Assembly: GCA_949825025.1 (NCBI GenBank)
Contig: OX463780.1
Coordinates: 49,771,488-49,835,487 of the forward strand
DNA length: 64,000 bases
Direction: 5' to 3'
DNA from: Siphlonurus alternatus
Taxonomy: Eukaryota; Arthropoda; Insecta; Ephemeroptera; Siphlonuridae
Every line of letters begins with the position of its first letter. Positions within the stretch are counted from its first letter, which is position 1. The notes below the pieces were generated by a model. The model saw nothing but the letters and a program-made list of their open reading frames with translations. It had not been told where the DNA came from and ran no database searches. Made by a program: the position numbers and the translations under genes. Shown piece after piece: positions 14,301 through 28,536 of the stretch.

Positions 14301-17300
14301 TATTCAATTCAATTCAATTCATTTATTCAATTCATTCAATTCAAGTCAATTCAATTCAAATCAATTCAATTCGATTCAATTCAAATCAATTTAATTCAAT
14401 TTAATTCAATTCAATTCATTTATTCAATTGATCCAATTCAAGTCAATTCAATTCAAATCAAATCAATTCAATTCAATTCAATTCAATTCAATTCAAATCA
14501 ATTCAATTTAATTTAATTAATTTCAATTCAAATCAATTCAATTCTTTTATTCAATTCATTCATTTCAAGTCAATACAATTCAACTCAATTTAATTGATAT
14601 CAATTCAAATCAATTCAAATTTATTCAATTCATTTATTCAATTCAATTCAAATCAATGCAATTCAATTCATTTATTCAATTCAATTCAATTTAATTAAAT
14701 TCAATTCATTCATTCAATTCATTTATTCAATTCAATTCAATTTAATTTAATTCAATTCATTTATTCAATTCAATTCAATTTATTTCAATTCAATTTAATT
14801 CAATTCAATTCTAATCAATTCAATTCATTTATTCAATTCAAGTCAATTCAATTCAATCAATTCAAATCAATTCAATTCAAATCAATTCAAATCAATTCAA
14901 TTCATTTATTCAATTCATTTCAATTCAAGTCAATTCAATTCAAATCAATTCAATTCAATTCAAATCAATTCAATTCAAATCAATTCAATTCAATTCATTT
15001 ATTCAATTCATTCAATTTAAGTCAATTCAATTTAAATCAATTCAATTCAATTCAATTCAATTCAATTCAAATCAATTCAATTCAAATCAATTCAATTCAT
15101 TTATTCAATTCAATGCAGTTCAATTCAAATCAATTCAATTCAATTCATTTATTCAATTCAATTCAATTCACTTATTTAATTCAATTCAACTCAATTTAAT
15201 TTAATTCAATTCAATTTATTTCAATTCAATTTAATTCAATTCAATTCAAATCAAATCAATTCATTTATTCAATTCAAGTCAATTCAATTCAATCAATTCA
15301 AATCAATTCAATTCAAATCAATTCAAATCAATTCAATTCATTTATTCAATTCAAATCAATTCAAATCAATTCAATTCATTTATTCAATTCAATTCAATTC
15401 AATGCAGTTCAATTCAAATCAATTCAATTCAATTCAATTCATTTGGTCAATTCAATTCAATTCACTTATTTAATTCAATTCAATTCAATTCATTTATTCA
15501 ATTCAATTCAAAGCAAGTCAATTTATTTATTCAATTCATTCAATTCAAATCAATTCAATTCAAATCAATTCAATTCAATTCAAATCAATTCAAATCAATT
15601 CAATTCATTTATTCAATTCATTTCAATTCAAATCAATTCAAATCAATTCAATTCAAATCAATTCAATTCAATGCAGTTCAATTCAAATCAATTCAATTCA
15701 ATTTCATTCAATTCAAATCAATTCAATTCATTTATTCAATTCATTCAATTCAAGTCAATTCAATTTAAATCAATTCAAATTAATTCAATTCATTTATTCA
15801 ATTCAATTCAATTCAATGCAGTTCAGTTCATTTATTCAATTCAATTCACTTATTTAATTCAATTCAAGTCAATTCAATTTAAATCAATTCAAATTAATTC
15901 AATTCATTTATTCAATTCAATTCAATGCAGTTCAGTTCATTTATTCAATTCAATTCACTTATTTAATTCAATTCAAGTCAATTCAATTCAAATCAATTCA
16001 ATTCAAATCAAATCAATTCAATTCATTTATTCAATTCAATTCAAATCAATTCAATTCAATTGAACTCAATTCAAATCAATTCAATTCAATTCAATTCATT
16101 TGGTCAATTCAATTCAATTCACTTATTTAATTCAATTCAATTCAATTCATTTATTCAATTCAATTCAAAGCAAGTCAATTTATTTATTCAATTCATTCAA
16201 TTCAAGTCAATTTAATTCAAATCAATTCAATTCAATTCAATTCAAATCAATTTCATTCAATTCAATTCATTTATTCAATTCATTCAATTCAAGTCAATTC
16301 AAATCAATTCAATTCAATTCAAATCAATTCAAATCAATTCAATTCATTTATTCAATTCATTGCAATTCAATTCAATCCAATCCAATCCAATCCAATTCAA
16401 TTTTATTCAATTCATTTATTCAATTCAATTCATTTATTCAATTCAATTCAAATCAATTCAATTCAATTCATTTATTCAATTCATTTATTCAATTCAATTC
16501 AATTCAATTTAATTTAATTCAATTTATTTCAATTCAATTTAATTCAATTCAATTCAAGTCAAGTCAATTCAATTCAAACAATTCAAATCAATTCAATTCA
16601 AATCAATTCAAATCAATTCAATTCATTTATTCAATTCAATTCAAATCAATTCAATTCAATTCAATTCAAATCAAATCAATTCAATTCAATTTTATTCAAT
16701 TTAATTTAATTTAATTCAATTCAATTCAATTCTTTTATTCAATTCATTCAATTCAAGTCAATTCAATTCAAATCAATTTAATTTAATTCAATTCAAATCA
16801 ATTCAAATTTATTCAATTCATTTATTCAATTCAATTCAATTCAAATCAATGCAATTCAATTCATTTATTCAATTCAATTCAATTCAATTCAAATCAATTC
16901 AATTCAATTCAATTCATTCATTCAATTCATTTATTCAATTCATTTATTCAATTCAATTCAAATCAAGTCAATTTATTTATTCAATTCATTCAATTCAAGT
17001 CAATTCAAATCAATTCAAATCAATTCAATTTAATTTCATTTAATTCAAATTAATTCAATTCATTTATTCAATTCAATTCAATTCAATGCAGTTCAGTTCA
17101 TTTATTCAATTCAATTCACTTATTTAATTCAATTTAATTCAATTCATTTATTCAATTCAATTCAATTAAATTCAATTCAATTTAATTCAATTCAATTCAA
17201 ATTAATTCAATTCAAATCAATTCAAATTTATTTAATTCATTTATTCAATTCAATTCAATTGAATTCAATTCAAATCAATTCAATTCATTTATTAAATTCA

Positions 17301-19335
17301 ATTCAATTCAAATCAATTCAATTCATTTATTCATTTCAATTCAATTCAATTTAATTTAATTCAATTCATTTATTCAATTCAATTCAATTTATTTCAATTC
17401 AATTTAATTCAATTCAAATCAATTCAATTCATTTATTCAATTCAAGTTAATTTAATTCAATCAATTCAAATCAATTCAATTCAAATCAATTCAATTCATT
17501 TATTCAATTCATTTCAATTCAAATCAATTCAAATCAATTCAATTCAAATCAATTCAATTCAATTCAATGCAGTTCAATTCAAATCAATTCAATTCAATTT
17601 CATTCAATTCAAATCAATTCAATTCATTTATTCAATTCATTCAATTCAAGTCAATTCAATTTAAATCAATTCAAATTAATTCAATTCATTTATTCAATTC
17701 AATTCAATTCAATGCAGTTCAGTTCATTTATTCAATTCAATTCACTTATTTAATTCAATTCAAGTCAATTCAATTCAAACAATTCAAATCAATTCAATTC
17801 AAATCAATTCAAATCAATTCAATTTATTTATTCAATTCAATTCAAATCAATTCAATTCAATTCAATTCAAATCAAATCAATTCAATTCAATTTTATTAAA
17901 TTTAATTTAATTCAATTCAATTCAATTCTTTTATTCAATTCATTCAATTCAAGTCAATTCAATTCAAATCAATTTAATTTAATTCAATTCAAATCAATTC
18001 AAATTTATTCAAATCAATTCAATCCAATTCAATTCAATTCAATTCAATTCAAGGCAATTCAATTCAATTCAATTCAATTCAATTCAATTCAAATCAATTT
18101 AATTTAATTCAATTCAAATCAATTCAAATTTATTCAATTCAATTCAATTCAATTTAATTCAATTCAAATCAATTCAAATCAATTCAAATTTATTCAATTC
18201 ATTTATTCAATTCAATTCAATTCAATCCAATTCAATTCATTTATTCAATTCATTCAATTCAAGTCAATTCAATTCAAATCAATTCAATTCGATTCAATTC
18301 AAATCAATTTAATTCAATTTAATTCAATTCAAATTAATTCAATTCATTTATTCAATTCAATTCAATTCAATGCAGTTCAGTTCATTTATTCAATTCAATT
18401 CATTTATTCAATTCAATTCAATTCAATTCAATTCAATTGAAATCAATTCAATTCAAATCAATTCAAATCAATTCAATTTAATTCAATTCAAATCAATTCA
18501 ATTCAATTCAATTCAAATCTATTCAATTCAATTCAATTCAATTCAAGTCAATTCAAATCAATTTAATTTAATTCAATTCAAATCAATTCAAATTTATTCA
18601 ATTCAATTCAATCCAATTCAATTCAATTCAATTCAAGGCAATTCAATTCAATCCAATTCAATTCAATTCAATTCAAATCAATTTAATTTAATTCAATTCA
18701 AATCAATTCAAATTTATTCAATTCAATTCAATTCAATTTAATTCAATTCAAATCAATTCAAATCAATTCAAATTTATTCAATTCATTTATTCAATTCAAT
18801 TCAATTCAATCCAATTCAATTCATTTATTCAATTCATTCAATTCAAGTCAATTCAATTCAAATCAATTCAATTCGATTCAATTCAAATCAATTTAATTCA
18901 ATTTAATTCAATTCAAATTAATTCAATTCATTTATTCAATTCAATTCAATTCAATGCAGTTCAGTTCATTTATTCAATTCAATTCATTTATTCAATTCAA
19001 TTCAATTCAATTCAAATCAATTCAATTCAAATCAATTCAAATCAATTCAATTCAATTTAATTCAATTCAAATCAATTCAATTCAATTCAATTCAAATCTA
19101 TTCAATTCAATTCAATTCAATTCAATTCAAGTCAATTCAAATCAATTTAATTTAATTCAATTCAAATCAATTCAAATTTATTCAATTCATTTATTCAATT
19201 CAATTCAATTCAATTCAATTCAATTCAATTCAATTCAAATCAATGCAATTCAATTCATTTATTCAATTATATTCAATTCAATTCAATTCAATTCAATTCA
19301 ATTCAATTCAAATCAATTCAATTCATTTATTCAAT
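11376..19335. repeat. 8.9 kb-period higher-order repeat, copy 1
   Basis: The landmark order in this block recurs about 8.9 kb downstream: 12557 with 21458, 13335 with 22241, 14187 with 23103, 15443 with 24367, 17567 with 26471 and 18370 with 27264. Offsets range from about 8,894 to 8,924 bp, mostly differing by 5 or 10. The block mixes segments with AAGGC landmarks (near 13027, 18053 and 18637) and segments with TTGATCC (near 14430) and TTTGGTC (near 15440 and 16099). It therefore looks like a composite of two older segment types. The edges are approximate. Confidence 0.8.
15780..15960. repeat. Local tandem duplication of a GCAGTTCAGTTC segment
   Basis: The GCAGTTCAGTTC landmark with its TTCACTTATTT follower occurs at about 15818 and again at about 15927, 109 bp apart. 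The equivalent place in the partner HOR copy has the landmarks at about 24737 and 24851, 114 bp apart. The difference of one pentamer shows that the duplication came before the large 8.9 kb duplication and that slippage followed. Confidence 0.7.
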
Positions 19336-20256
19336 TCAATTTAATTCAATTCAATTTAATTTAATTTAATTCAATTCATTTATTCAATTCAATTCAATTT
19401 ATTTCAATTCAATTTAATTCAATTCAATTCAAATCAAATCAATTCATTTATTCAATTCAAGTCAATTCAATTCAATCAATTCAAATCAATTCAATTCATT
19501 TATTCAATTCATTTCAATTCAAATCAATTCAATTCAATTCAATCCAAATCAATTCAATTCAATTCATTTATTCAATTCATTTATTCAATTCAATTCAATT
19601 CGATTCAATTCAATTCAATTTAATTTAATTCAATTCATTTATTCAATTCAATTCAATTTATTTCAATTCAATTTAATTCAATTCAAATCAATTCAATTCT
19701 TTTATTCAATTCAATTCAATTCAATTCAATTCATTTATTCAATTCAATTCAATTTAATTCATATCAATTTAATTTAATTCAATTCATTTATTCAATTCAA
19801 TTCAATTTATTTCAATTCAATTCAAATCAATTCAATTCATTTATTCAATTCAATTCAATTAAATTCAATTCAATTCAATTCAATTCTTTTATTCAATTCA
19901 TTCAATTCAAGTCAATTCAATTCAAATCAATTTAATTTAATTCAAATCAATTTAATTCAATTTAATTCAATTCAAATTAATTCAATTCATTTATTCAATT
20001 CAATTCAATTCAATGCAGTTCAGTTCATTTATTCAATTCAATTCATTTATTCAATTCAATTCAATTCAAATCAATTCAATTCAAATCAATTCAAATCAAT
20101 TCAATTCAATTCAATTCAATTCAAATCAATTCAATTCAATTCAATTCAAATCTATTCAATTCAATTCAATTCAATTCAATTCAATTCAAATCAATTTAAT
20201 TCAATTTAATTCAATTCAAATTAATTCAATTCATTTATTCAATTCAATTCAATTCA
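19336..20256. repeat. Satellite spacer between 8.9 kb-period copies
   Basis: This stretch between the two matching ~8 kb segments resembles the satellite at about 570-1130 and 31.6-32.15 kb. It is the best intact counterpart I found for the retroelement insertion site. GCAGTTCAGTTC landmarks at about 20014 and 20258 are 244 bp apart, marking another local tandem duplication at its right edge. Confidence 0.7.
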
Positions 20257-23200
20257 ATGCAGTTCAGTTCATTTATTCAATTCAATTCATTTATTCAATT
20301 CAATTCAATTCAAATCAATTCAATTCAAATCAATTCAAATCAATTCAATTCAATTCAATTCAATTCAAATCAATTCAATTCAATTCAAATCTATTCAATT
20401 CAATTCAATTCAATTCAATTCAATTCAATTCAAGTCAATTCAAATCAATTTAATTTAATTCAATTCAAATCAATTCAAATTTATTCAATTCATTTATTCA
20501 ATTCAATTCAATTCAATTCAAATCAATGCAATTCAATTCATTTATTCAATTCAATTCAATTCAATTCAATTCAATTCAATTCAATTCAATTCAATTCAAT
20601 TCAATTCAAATCAATTCAATTCATTTATTCAATTCAATTTAATTCAATTCAATTTAATTTAATTTAATTCAATTCATTTATTCAATTCAATTCAATTTAT
20701 TTCAATTCAATTTAATTCAATTCAATTCAAATCAAATCAATTCATTTATTCAATTCAAGTCAATTCAATTCAATCAATTCAAATCAATTCAATTCATTTA
20801 TTCAATTCATTTCAATTCAAATCAATTCAATTCAATTCAATCCAAATCAATTCAATTCAATTCATTTATTCAATTCATTTATTCAATTCAATTCAATTCG
20901 ATTCAATTCAATTCAATTTAAATCAATTCAATTCATTTATTCAATTCAATTCAAATCAATTCAATTCAATTCAAATCAAATCAATTCAATTCAATTTTAT
21001 TCAATTTAATTTAATTTAATTCAATTCAATTCAATTCTTTTATTCAATTCATTCAATTCAAGTCAATTTAATTCAAATCAATTTAATTTAATTCAATTCA
21101 AATCAATTCAAATTTATTCAATTCATTTATTCAATTCAATTCAATTGAATTCAATTCAAATCAATTCAATTCATTTATTAAATTCAATTCAATTCAAATC
21201 AATTCAATTCATTTATTCATTTCAATTCAATTTAATTTAATTCAATTCATTTATTCAATTCAATTCAATTTATTTCAATTCAATTTAATTCAATTCAAAT
21301 CAATTCAATTCATTTATTCAATTCAAGTTAATTTAATTCAATCAATTCAAATAAATTCAATTCAAATCAATTCAAATCAATTCAATTCATTTATTCAATT
21401 CATTTCAATTCAAATCAATTCAAATCAATTCAATTCAAATCAATTCAATTCAATTCAATGCAGTTCAATTCAAATCAATTCAATTCAATTTCATTCAATT
21501 CAAATCAATTCAATTCATTTATTCAATTCATTCAATTCAAGTCAATTCAATTTAAAACAATTCAAATTAATTCAATTCATTTATTCAATTCAATTCAATT
21601 CAATGCAGTTCAGTTCATTTATTCAATTCAATTTACTTATTTAATTCAATTCAAGTCAATTCAATTCAAACAATTCAAATCAATTCAAATCAATTCAAAT
21701 CAATTCAAATCAATTCAATTTATTTATTCAATTCAATTCAAATCAATTCAATTCAATTCAAATCAAATCAATTCAATTCAATTTTATTCAATTTAATTTA
21801 ATTCAATTCAATTCAATTCTTTTATTCAATTCATTCAATTCAAGTCAATTCAATTCAAATCAATTTAATTTAATTCAATTCAAATCAATTCAAATTTATT
21901 CAATTCAATTCAATTCAATTCAATTCAATTCAAGGCAATTCAATTCAATTCAATTCAATTCAAATCAATTTAATTTAATTCAATTCAAATCAATTCAAAT
22001 TTATTCAATTCAATTCAATTCAATTTAATTCAATTCAAATCAATTCAAATCAATTCAAATTTATTCAATTCATTTATTCAATTCAATTCAATTCAATACA
22101 ATTCAATTCATTTATTCAATTCATTCAATTCAAGTCAATTCAATTCAAATCAATTCAATTCGATTCAATTCAAATCAATTTAATTCAATTTAATTCAATT
22201 CAAATTAATTCAATTCATTTATTCAATTCAATTCAATTCAATGCAGTTCAGTTCATTTATTCAATTCAATTCATTTATTCAATTCAATTCAAATCAATTC
22301 AATTCAAATCAATTCAAATCAATTCAATTCAATTCAATTCAATTCAAATCAATTCAATTCAATTCAATTCAAATCTATTCAATTCAATTCAATTCAATTC
22401 AATTCAATTCAAGTCAATTCAAATCAATTTAATTTAATTCAATTCAAATCAATACAAATTTATTCAATTCATTTATTCAATTCAATTCAATTCAATTCAA
22501 ATCAATGCAATTCAATTCATTTATTCAATTAAATTCAATTCAATTCAATTCAATTCAATTCAATTCAATTCAATTCAATTCAATTCAATTCAAATCAATT
22601 CAATTCATTTATTCAATTCAATTTAATTCAATTTAATTTAATTTAATTCAATTCATTTATTCAATTCAATTCAATTTATTTCAATTCAATTTAATTCAAT
22701 TCAATTCAAATCAAATCAATTCATTTATTCAATTCAAGTCAATTCAATTCAATCAATTCAAATCAATTCAATTCATTTATTCAATTCATTTCAATTCAAA
22801 TCAATTCAATTCAATTCAATCCAAATCAATTCAATTCAATTCATTTATTCAATTCATTTATTCAATTCAATTCAATTCGATTCAATTCAATTCAATTTAA
22901 TTTAATTCAATTCATTTATTCAATTCAATTCAATTTATTTCAATTCAATTTAATTCAATTCAATTCAAATCAATTCAATTCATTTATTCAATTCAATTCA
23001 ATTCAATTCATTTATTCAATTCAATTCAATTTAATTCATATCAATTTAATTTAATTCAATTCATATATTCAATTCAATTCAATTTATTTCAATTCAATTT
23101 AATTGAATTCAATTCAAATCAATTCAATTCATTTATTCAATTCAATTCAATTAAATTCAATTCAATTCAATTTAATTCAATTCAAATCAATTCAAATCAA

Positions 23201-26200
23201 TTCAAATTTATTCAATTCATTTATTCAATTCAATTCAATTCATTTATTCAATTCATTCAATTCAAGTCAATTCAATTCAAATCAATTCAATTCGATTCAA
23301 TTCAAATCAATTTAATTCAATTTAATTCAATTCAATTCATTTATTCAATTGATCCAATTCAAGTCAATTCAATTCAAATCAAATCAATTCAATTCAATTC
23401 AATTCAATTCAATTCAAATCAATTCAATTTAATTTAATTAATTTCAATTCAAATCAATTCAATTCTTTTATTCAATTCATTCATTTCAAGTCAATACAAT
23501 TCAACTCAATTTAATTGATATCAATTCAAATCAATTCAAATTTATTCAATTCATTTATTCAATTCAATTCAAATCAATGCAATTCAATTCATTTATTCAA
23601 TTCAATTCAATTTAATTAAATTCAATTCATTCATTCAATTCATTTATTCAATTCAATTCAATTTAATTTAATTCAATTCATTTATTCAATTCAATTCAAT
23701 TTATTTCAATTCAATTTAATTCAATTCAATTCTAATCAATTCAATTCATTTATTCAATTCAAGTCAATTCAATTCAATCAATTCAAATCAATTCAATTCA
23801 AATCAATTCAAATCAATTCAATTCATTTATTCAATTCATTTCAATTCAAGTCAATTCAATTCAAATCAATTCAATTCAATTCAAATCAATTCAATTCAAA
23901 TCAATTCAATTCAATTCATTTATTCAATTCATTCAATTTAAGTCAATTCAATTTAAATCAATTCAATTCAATTCAATTCAATTCAATTCAAATCAATTCA
24001 ATTCATTTATTCAATTCAATGCAGTTCAATTCAAATCAATTCAATTCAATTCATTTATTCAATTCAATTCAATTCACTTATTTAATTCAATTCAACTCAA
24101 TTTAATTTAATTCAATTCATTTATTCAATTCAATTCAATTTATTTCAATTCAATTTAATTCAATTCAATTCAAATCAAATCAATTCATTTATTCAATTCA
24201 AGTCAATTCAATTCAATCAATTCAAATCAATTCAATTCAAATCAATTCAAATCAATTCAATTCATTTATTCAATTCAAATCAATTCAAATCAATTCAATT
24301 CATTTATTCAATTCAATTCAATTCAATGCAGTTCAATTCAAATCAATTCAATTCAATTCAATTCATTTGGTCAATTCAATTCAATTCACTTATTTAATTC
24401 AATTCAATTCAATTCATTTATTCAATTCAATTCAAAGCAAGTCAATTTATTTATTCAATTCATTCAATTCAAATCAATTCAATTCAAATCAATTCAATTC
24501 AATTCAAATCAATTCAAATCAATTCAATTCATTTATTCAATTCATTTCAATTCAAATCAATTCAAATCAATTCAAATCAATTCAATTCAATGCAGTTCAA
24601 TTCAAATCAATTCAATTCAATTTCATTCAATTCAAATCAATTCAATTCATTTATTCAATTCATTCAATTCAAGTCAATTCAATTTAAATCAATTCAAATT
24701 AATTCAATTCATTTATTCAATTCAATTCAATTCAATGCAGTTCAGTTCATTTATTCAATTCAATTCACTTATTTAATTCAATTCAAGTCAATTCAATTTA
24801 AATCAATTCAAATTAATTCAATTCATTTATTCAATTCAATTCAATTCAATGCAGTTCAGTTCATTTATTCAATTCAATTCACTTATTTAATTCAATTCAA
24901 GTCAATTCAATTCAAATCAATTCAATTCAAATCAAATCAATTCAATTCATTTATTCAATTCAATTCAAATCAATTCAATTCAATTGAACTCAATTCAAAT
25001 CAATTCAATTCAATTCAATTCATTTGGTCAATTCAATTCAATTCACTTATTTAATTCAATTCAATTCAATTCATTTATTCAATTCAATTCAAAGCAAGTC
25101 AATTTATTTATTCAATTCATTCAATTCAAGTCAATTTAATTCAAATCAATTCAATTCAATTCAAATCAATTTCATTCAATTCAATTCATTTATTCAATTT
25201 ATTCAATTCAAGTCAATTCAAATCAATTCAATTCAATTCAAATCAATTCAAATCAATTCAATTCATTTATTCAATTCATTGCAATTCAATTCAATCCAAT
25301 CCAATCCAATTCAATTTTATTCAATTCATTTATTCAATTCAATTCATTTATTCAATTCAATTCAAATCAATTCAATTCAATTCATTTATTCAATTCATTT
25401 ATTCAATTCAATTCAATTCAATTTAATTTAATTCAATTTATTTCAATTCAATTTAATTCAATTCAATTCAAGTCAATTCAATTCAAACAATTCAAATCAA
25501 TTCAATTCAAATCAATTCAAATCAATTCAATTCATTTATTCAATTCAATTCAATTCAATTCAATTCAATTCAATTCAAATCAAATCAATTCAATTCAATT
25601 TTATTCAATTTAATTTAATTTAATTCAATTCAATTCAATTCTTTTATTCAATTCATTCAATTCAAGTCAATTCAATTCAAATCAATTTAATTTAATTCAA
25701 TTCAAATCAATTCAAATTTATTCAATTCATTTATTCAATTCAATTCAATTCAAATCAATGCAATTCAATTCATTTATTCAATTCAATTCAATTCAATTCA
25801 AATCAATTCAATTCAATTCATTCATTCAATTCATTTATTCAATTCATTTATTCAATTCAATTCAAATCAAGTCAATTTATTTATTCAATTCATTCAATTC
25901 AAGTCAATTCAAATCAATTCAAATCAATTCAATTTAATTTCATTTAATTCAAATTAATTCAATTCATTTATTCAATTCAATTCAATTCAATGCAGTTCAG
26001 TTCATTTATTCAATTCAATTCACTTATTTAATTCAATTTAATTCAATTCATTTATTCAATTCAATTCAATTAAATTCAATTCAATTTAATTCAATTCAAT
26101 TCAAATTAATTCAATTCAAATCAATTCAAATTTATTTAATTCATTTATTCAATTCAATTCAATTGAATTCAATTCAAATCAATTCAATTCATTTATTAAA

Positions 26201-28215
26201 TTCAATTCAATTCAAATCAATTCAATTCATTTATTCATTTCAATTCAATTCAATTTAATTTAATTCAATTCATTTATTCAATTCAATTCAATTTATTTCA
26301 ATTCAATTTAATTCAATTCAAATCAATTCAATTCATTTATTCAATTCAAGTTAATTTAATTCAATCAATTCAAATCAATTCAATTCAAATCAATTCAATT
26401 CATTTATTCAATTCATTTCAATTCAAATCAATTCAAATCAATTCAATTCAAATCAATTCAATTCAATTCAATGCAGTTCAATTCAAATCAATTCAATTCA
26501 ATTTCATTCAATTCAAATCAATTCAATTCATTTATTCAATTCATTCAATTCAAGTCAATTCAATTTAAATCAATTCAAATTAATTCAATTCATTTATTCA
26601 ATTCAATTCAATTCAATGCAGTTCAGTTCATTTATTCAATTCAATTCACTTATTTAATTCAATTCAAGTCAATTCAATTCAAACAATTCAAATCAATTCA
26701 ATTCAAATCAATTCAAATCAATTCAATTTATTTATTCAATTCAATTCAAATCAATTCAATTCAATTCAATTCAAATCAAATCAATTCAATTCAATTTTAT
26801 TAAATTTAATTTAATTCAATTCAATTCAATTCTTTTATTCAATTCATTCAATTCAAGTCAATTCAATTCAAATCAATTTAATTTAATTCAATTCAAATCA
26901 ATTCAAATTTATTCAAATCAATTCAATCCAATTCAATTCAATTCAATTCAATTCAATTCAAGGCAATTCAATTCAATTCAATTCAATTCAATTCAAATCA
27001 ATTTAATTTAATTCAATTCAAATCAATTCAAATTTATTCAATTCAATTCAATTTAATTCAATTCAAATCAATTCAAATCAATTCAAATTTATTCAATTCA
27101 TTTATTCAATTCAATTCAATTCAATCCAATTCAATTCATTTATTCAATTCATTCAATTCAAGTCAATTCAATTCAAATCAATTCAATTCGATTCAATTCA
27201 AATCAATTTAATTCAATTTAATTCAATTCAAATTAATTCAATTCATTTATTCAATTCAATTCAATGCAGTTCAGTTCATTTATTCAATTCAATTCATTTA
27301 TTCAATTCAATTCAATTCAATTCAATTCAATTCAAATCAATTCAATTCAAATCAATTCAAATCAATTCAATTTAATTCAATTCAAATCAATTCAATTCAA
27401 TTCAATTCAAATCTATTCAATTCAATTCAATTCAATTCAATTCAAGTCAATTCAAATCAATTTAATTTAATTCAATTCAAATCAATTCAAATTTATTCAA
27501 TTCAATTCAATCCAATTCAATTCAATTCAATTCAAGGCAATTCAATTCAATCCAATTCAATTCAATTCAATTCAAATCAATTTAATTTAATTCAATTCAA
27601 ATCAATTCAAATTTATTCAATTCAATTCAATTCAATTTAATTCAATTCAAATCAATTCAAATCAATTCAAATTTATTCAATTCATTTATTCAATTCAATT
27701 CAATTCAATCCAATTCAATTCATTTATTCAATTCATTCAATTCAAGTCAATTCAATTCAAATCAATTCAATTCGATTCAATTCAAATCAATTTAATTCAA
27801 TTTAATTCAATTCAAATTAATTCAATTCATTTATTCAATTCAATTCAATTCAATGCAGTTCAGTTCATTTATTCAATTCAATTCATTTATTCAATTCAAT
27901 TCAATTCAAATCAATTCAATTCAAATCAATTCAAATCAATTCAATTCAATTTAATTCAATTCAAATCAATTCAATTCAATTCAATTCAAATCTATTCAAT
28001 TCAATTCAATTCAATTCAATTCAAGTCAATTCAAATCAATTTAATTTAATTCAAATCAATTCAAATTTATTCAATTCATTTATTCAATTCAATTCAATTC
28101 AATTCAATTCAATTCAATTCAAATCAATGCAATTCAATTCATTTATTCAATTATATTCAATTCAATTCAATTCAATTCAATTCAATTCAAATCGATTCAA
28201 TTCATTTATTCAATT
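20257..28215. repeat. 8.9 kb-period higher-order repeat, copy 2
   Basis: This is the partner of the block at 11376-19335, with the same landmark order: GCAGTTCAGTTC, then the TTTAAAACAATTC variant near 21550, AAGGC near 21932, TTGATCC near 23351, TTTGGTC near 24366 and 25023, an AATCC run near 25294, and AAGGC near 26961 and 27536. The match ends near 28215, where copy 1 continues into TTTAATTCAATTC and this copy jumps into an AAGGC-type segment. Confidence 0.8.
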
Positions 28216-28533
28216 CAATTTAATTTAATTCAATTCAAATCAATTCAAATTTATTCAATTCAATTCAATCCAATTCAATTCAATTCAATTCAAGGCAATT
28301 CAATTCAATCCAATTCAATTCAATTCAATGCAGTTCAGTTCATTTATTCAATTCAATTCATTTATTCAATTCAATTCAATTCAATTCAAATCAATTCAAT
28401 TCAAATCAATTCAAATCAATTCAATTCAATTTAATTCAATTCAAATCAATTCAATTCAATTCAATTCAAATCTATTCAATTCAATTCAATTCAATTCAAG
28501 TCAATTCAAATCAATTTAATTTAATTCAATTCA
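28216..28533. repeat. Junction satellite left of the retroelement
   Basis: This short stretch has AAGGC (near 28294) followed closely by GCAGTTCAGTTC (near 28329), a spacing not seen elsewhere in the window. It repeats the unit that starts at about 27853, so it looks like a rearranged junction. It ends with an ordinary pentamer stretch that abuts the first non-satellite bases, GGTTATATGA, at 28535. Confidence 0.7.
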
Positions 28534-28536
28534 AGG

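Larger units (their letters stand above)
1..28533. repeat. Left satellite field, degenerate TTCAA pentamer array
   Basis: The whole stretch consists of TTCAA units and a few recurring variants: ATCAA, TTTAA, GTCAA, ATCC-type units and the longer TTCATTTATTCAA. The + strand is almost free of G. G appears mainly in a few recurring landmarks: GCAGTTCAGTTC, GCAGTTCAATTC, TTTGGTCAATTC, AAAGCAAGTC, TTGATCCAATTC, TTCGATTC and AAGGCAATTC. The landmarks recur in a fixed order and define longer units, described separately below. No gene, RNA gene or second mobile element was seen. Plus-strand open frames here are low-complexity Phe/Asn/Ser/Ile/Gln/Lys strings imposed by the pentamer and are not genes. 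Confidence 0.97.

Noticed and set aside
1..28533. CRISPR array
   Set aside because: Repeats are 5 bp units without separate repeats and unique spacers, there are no cas genes, and the retroelement indicates an animal genome.
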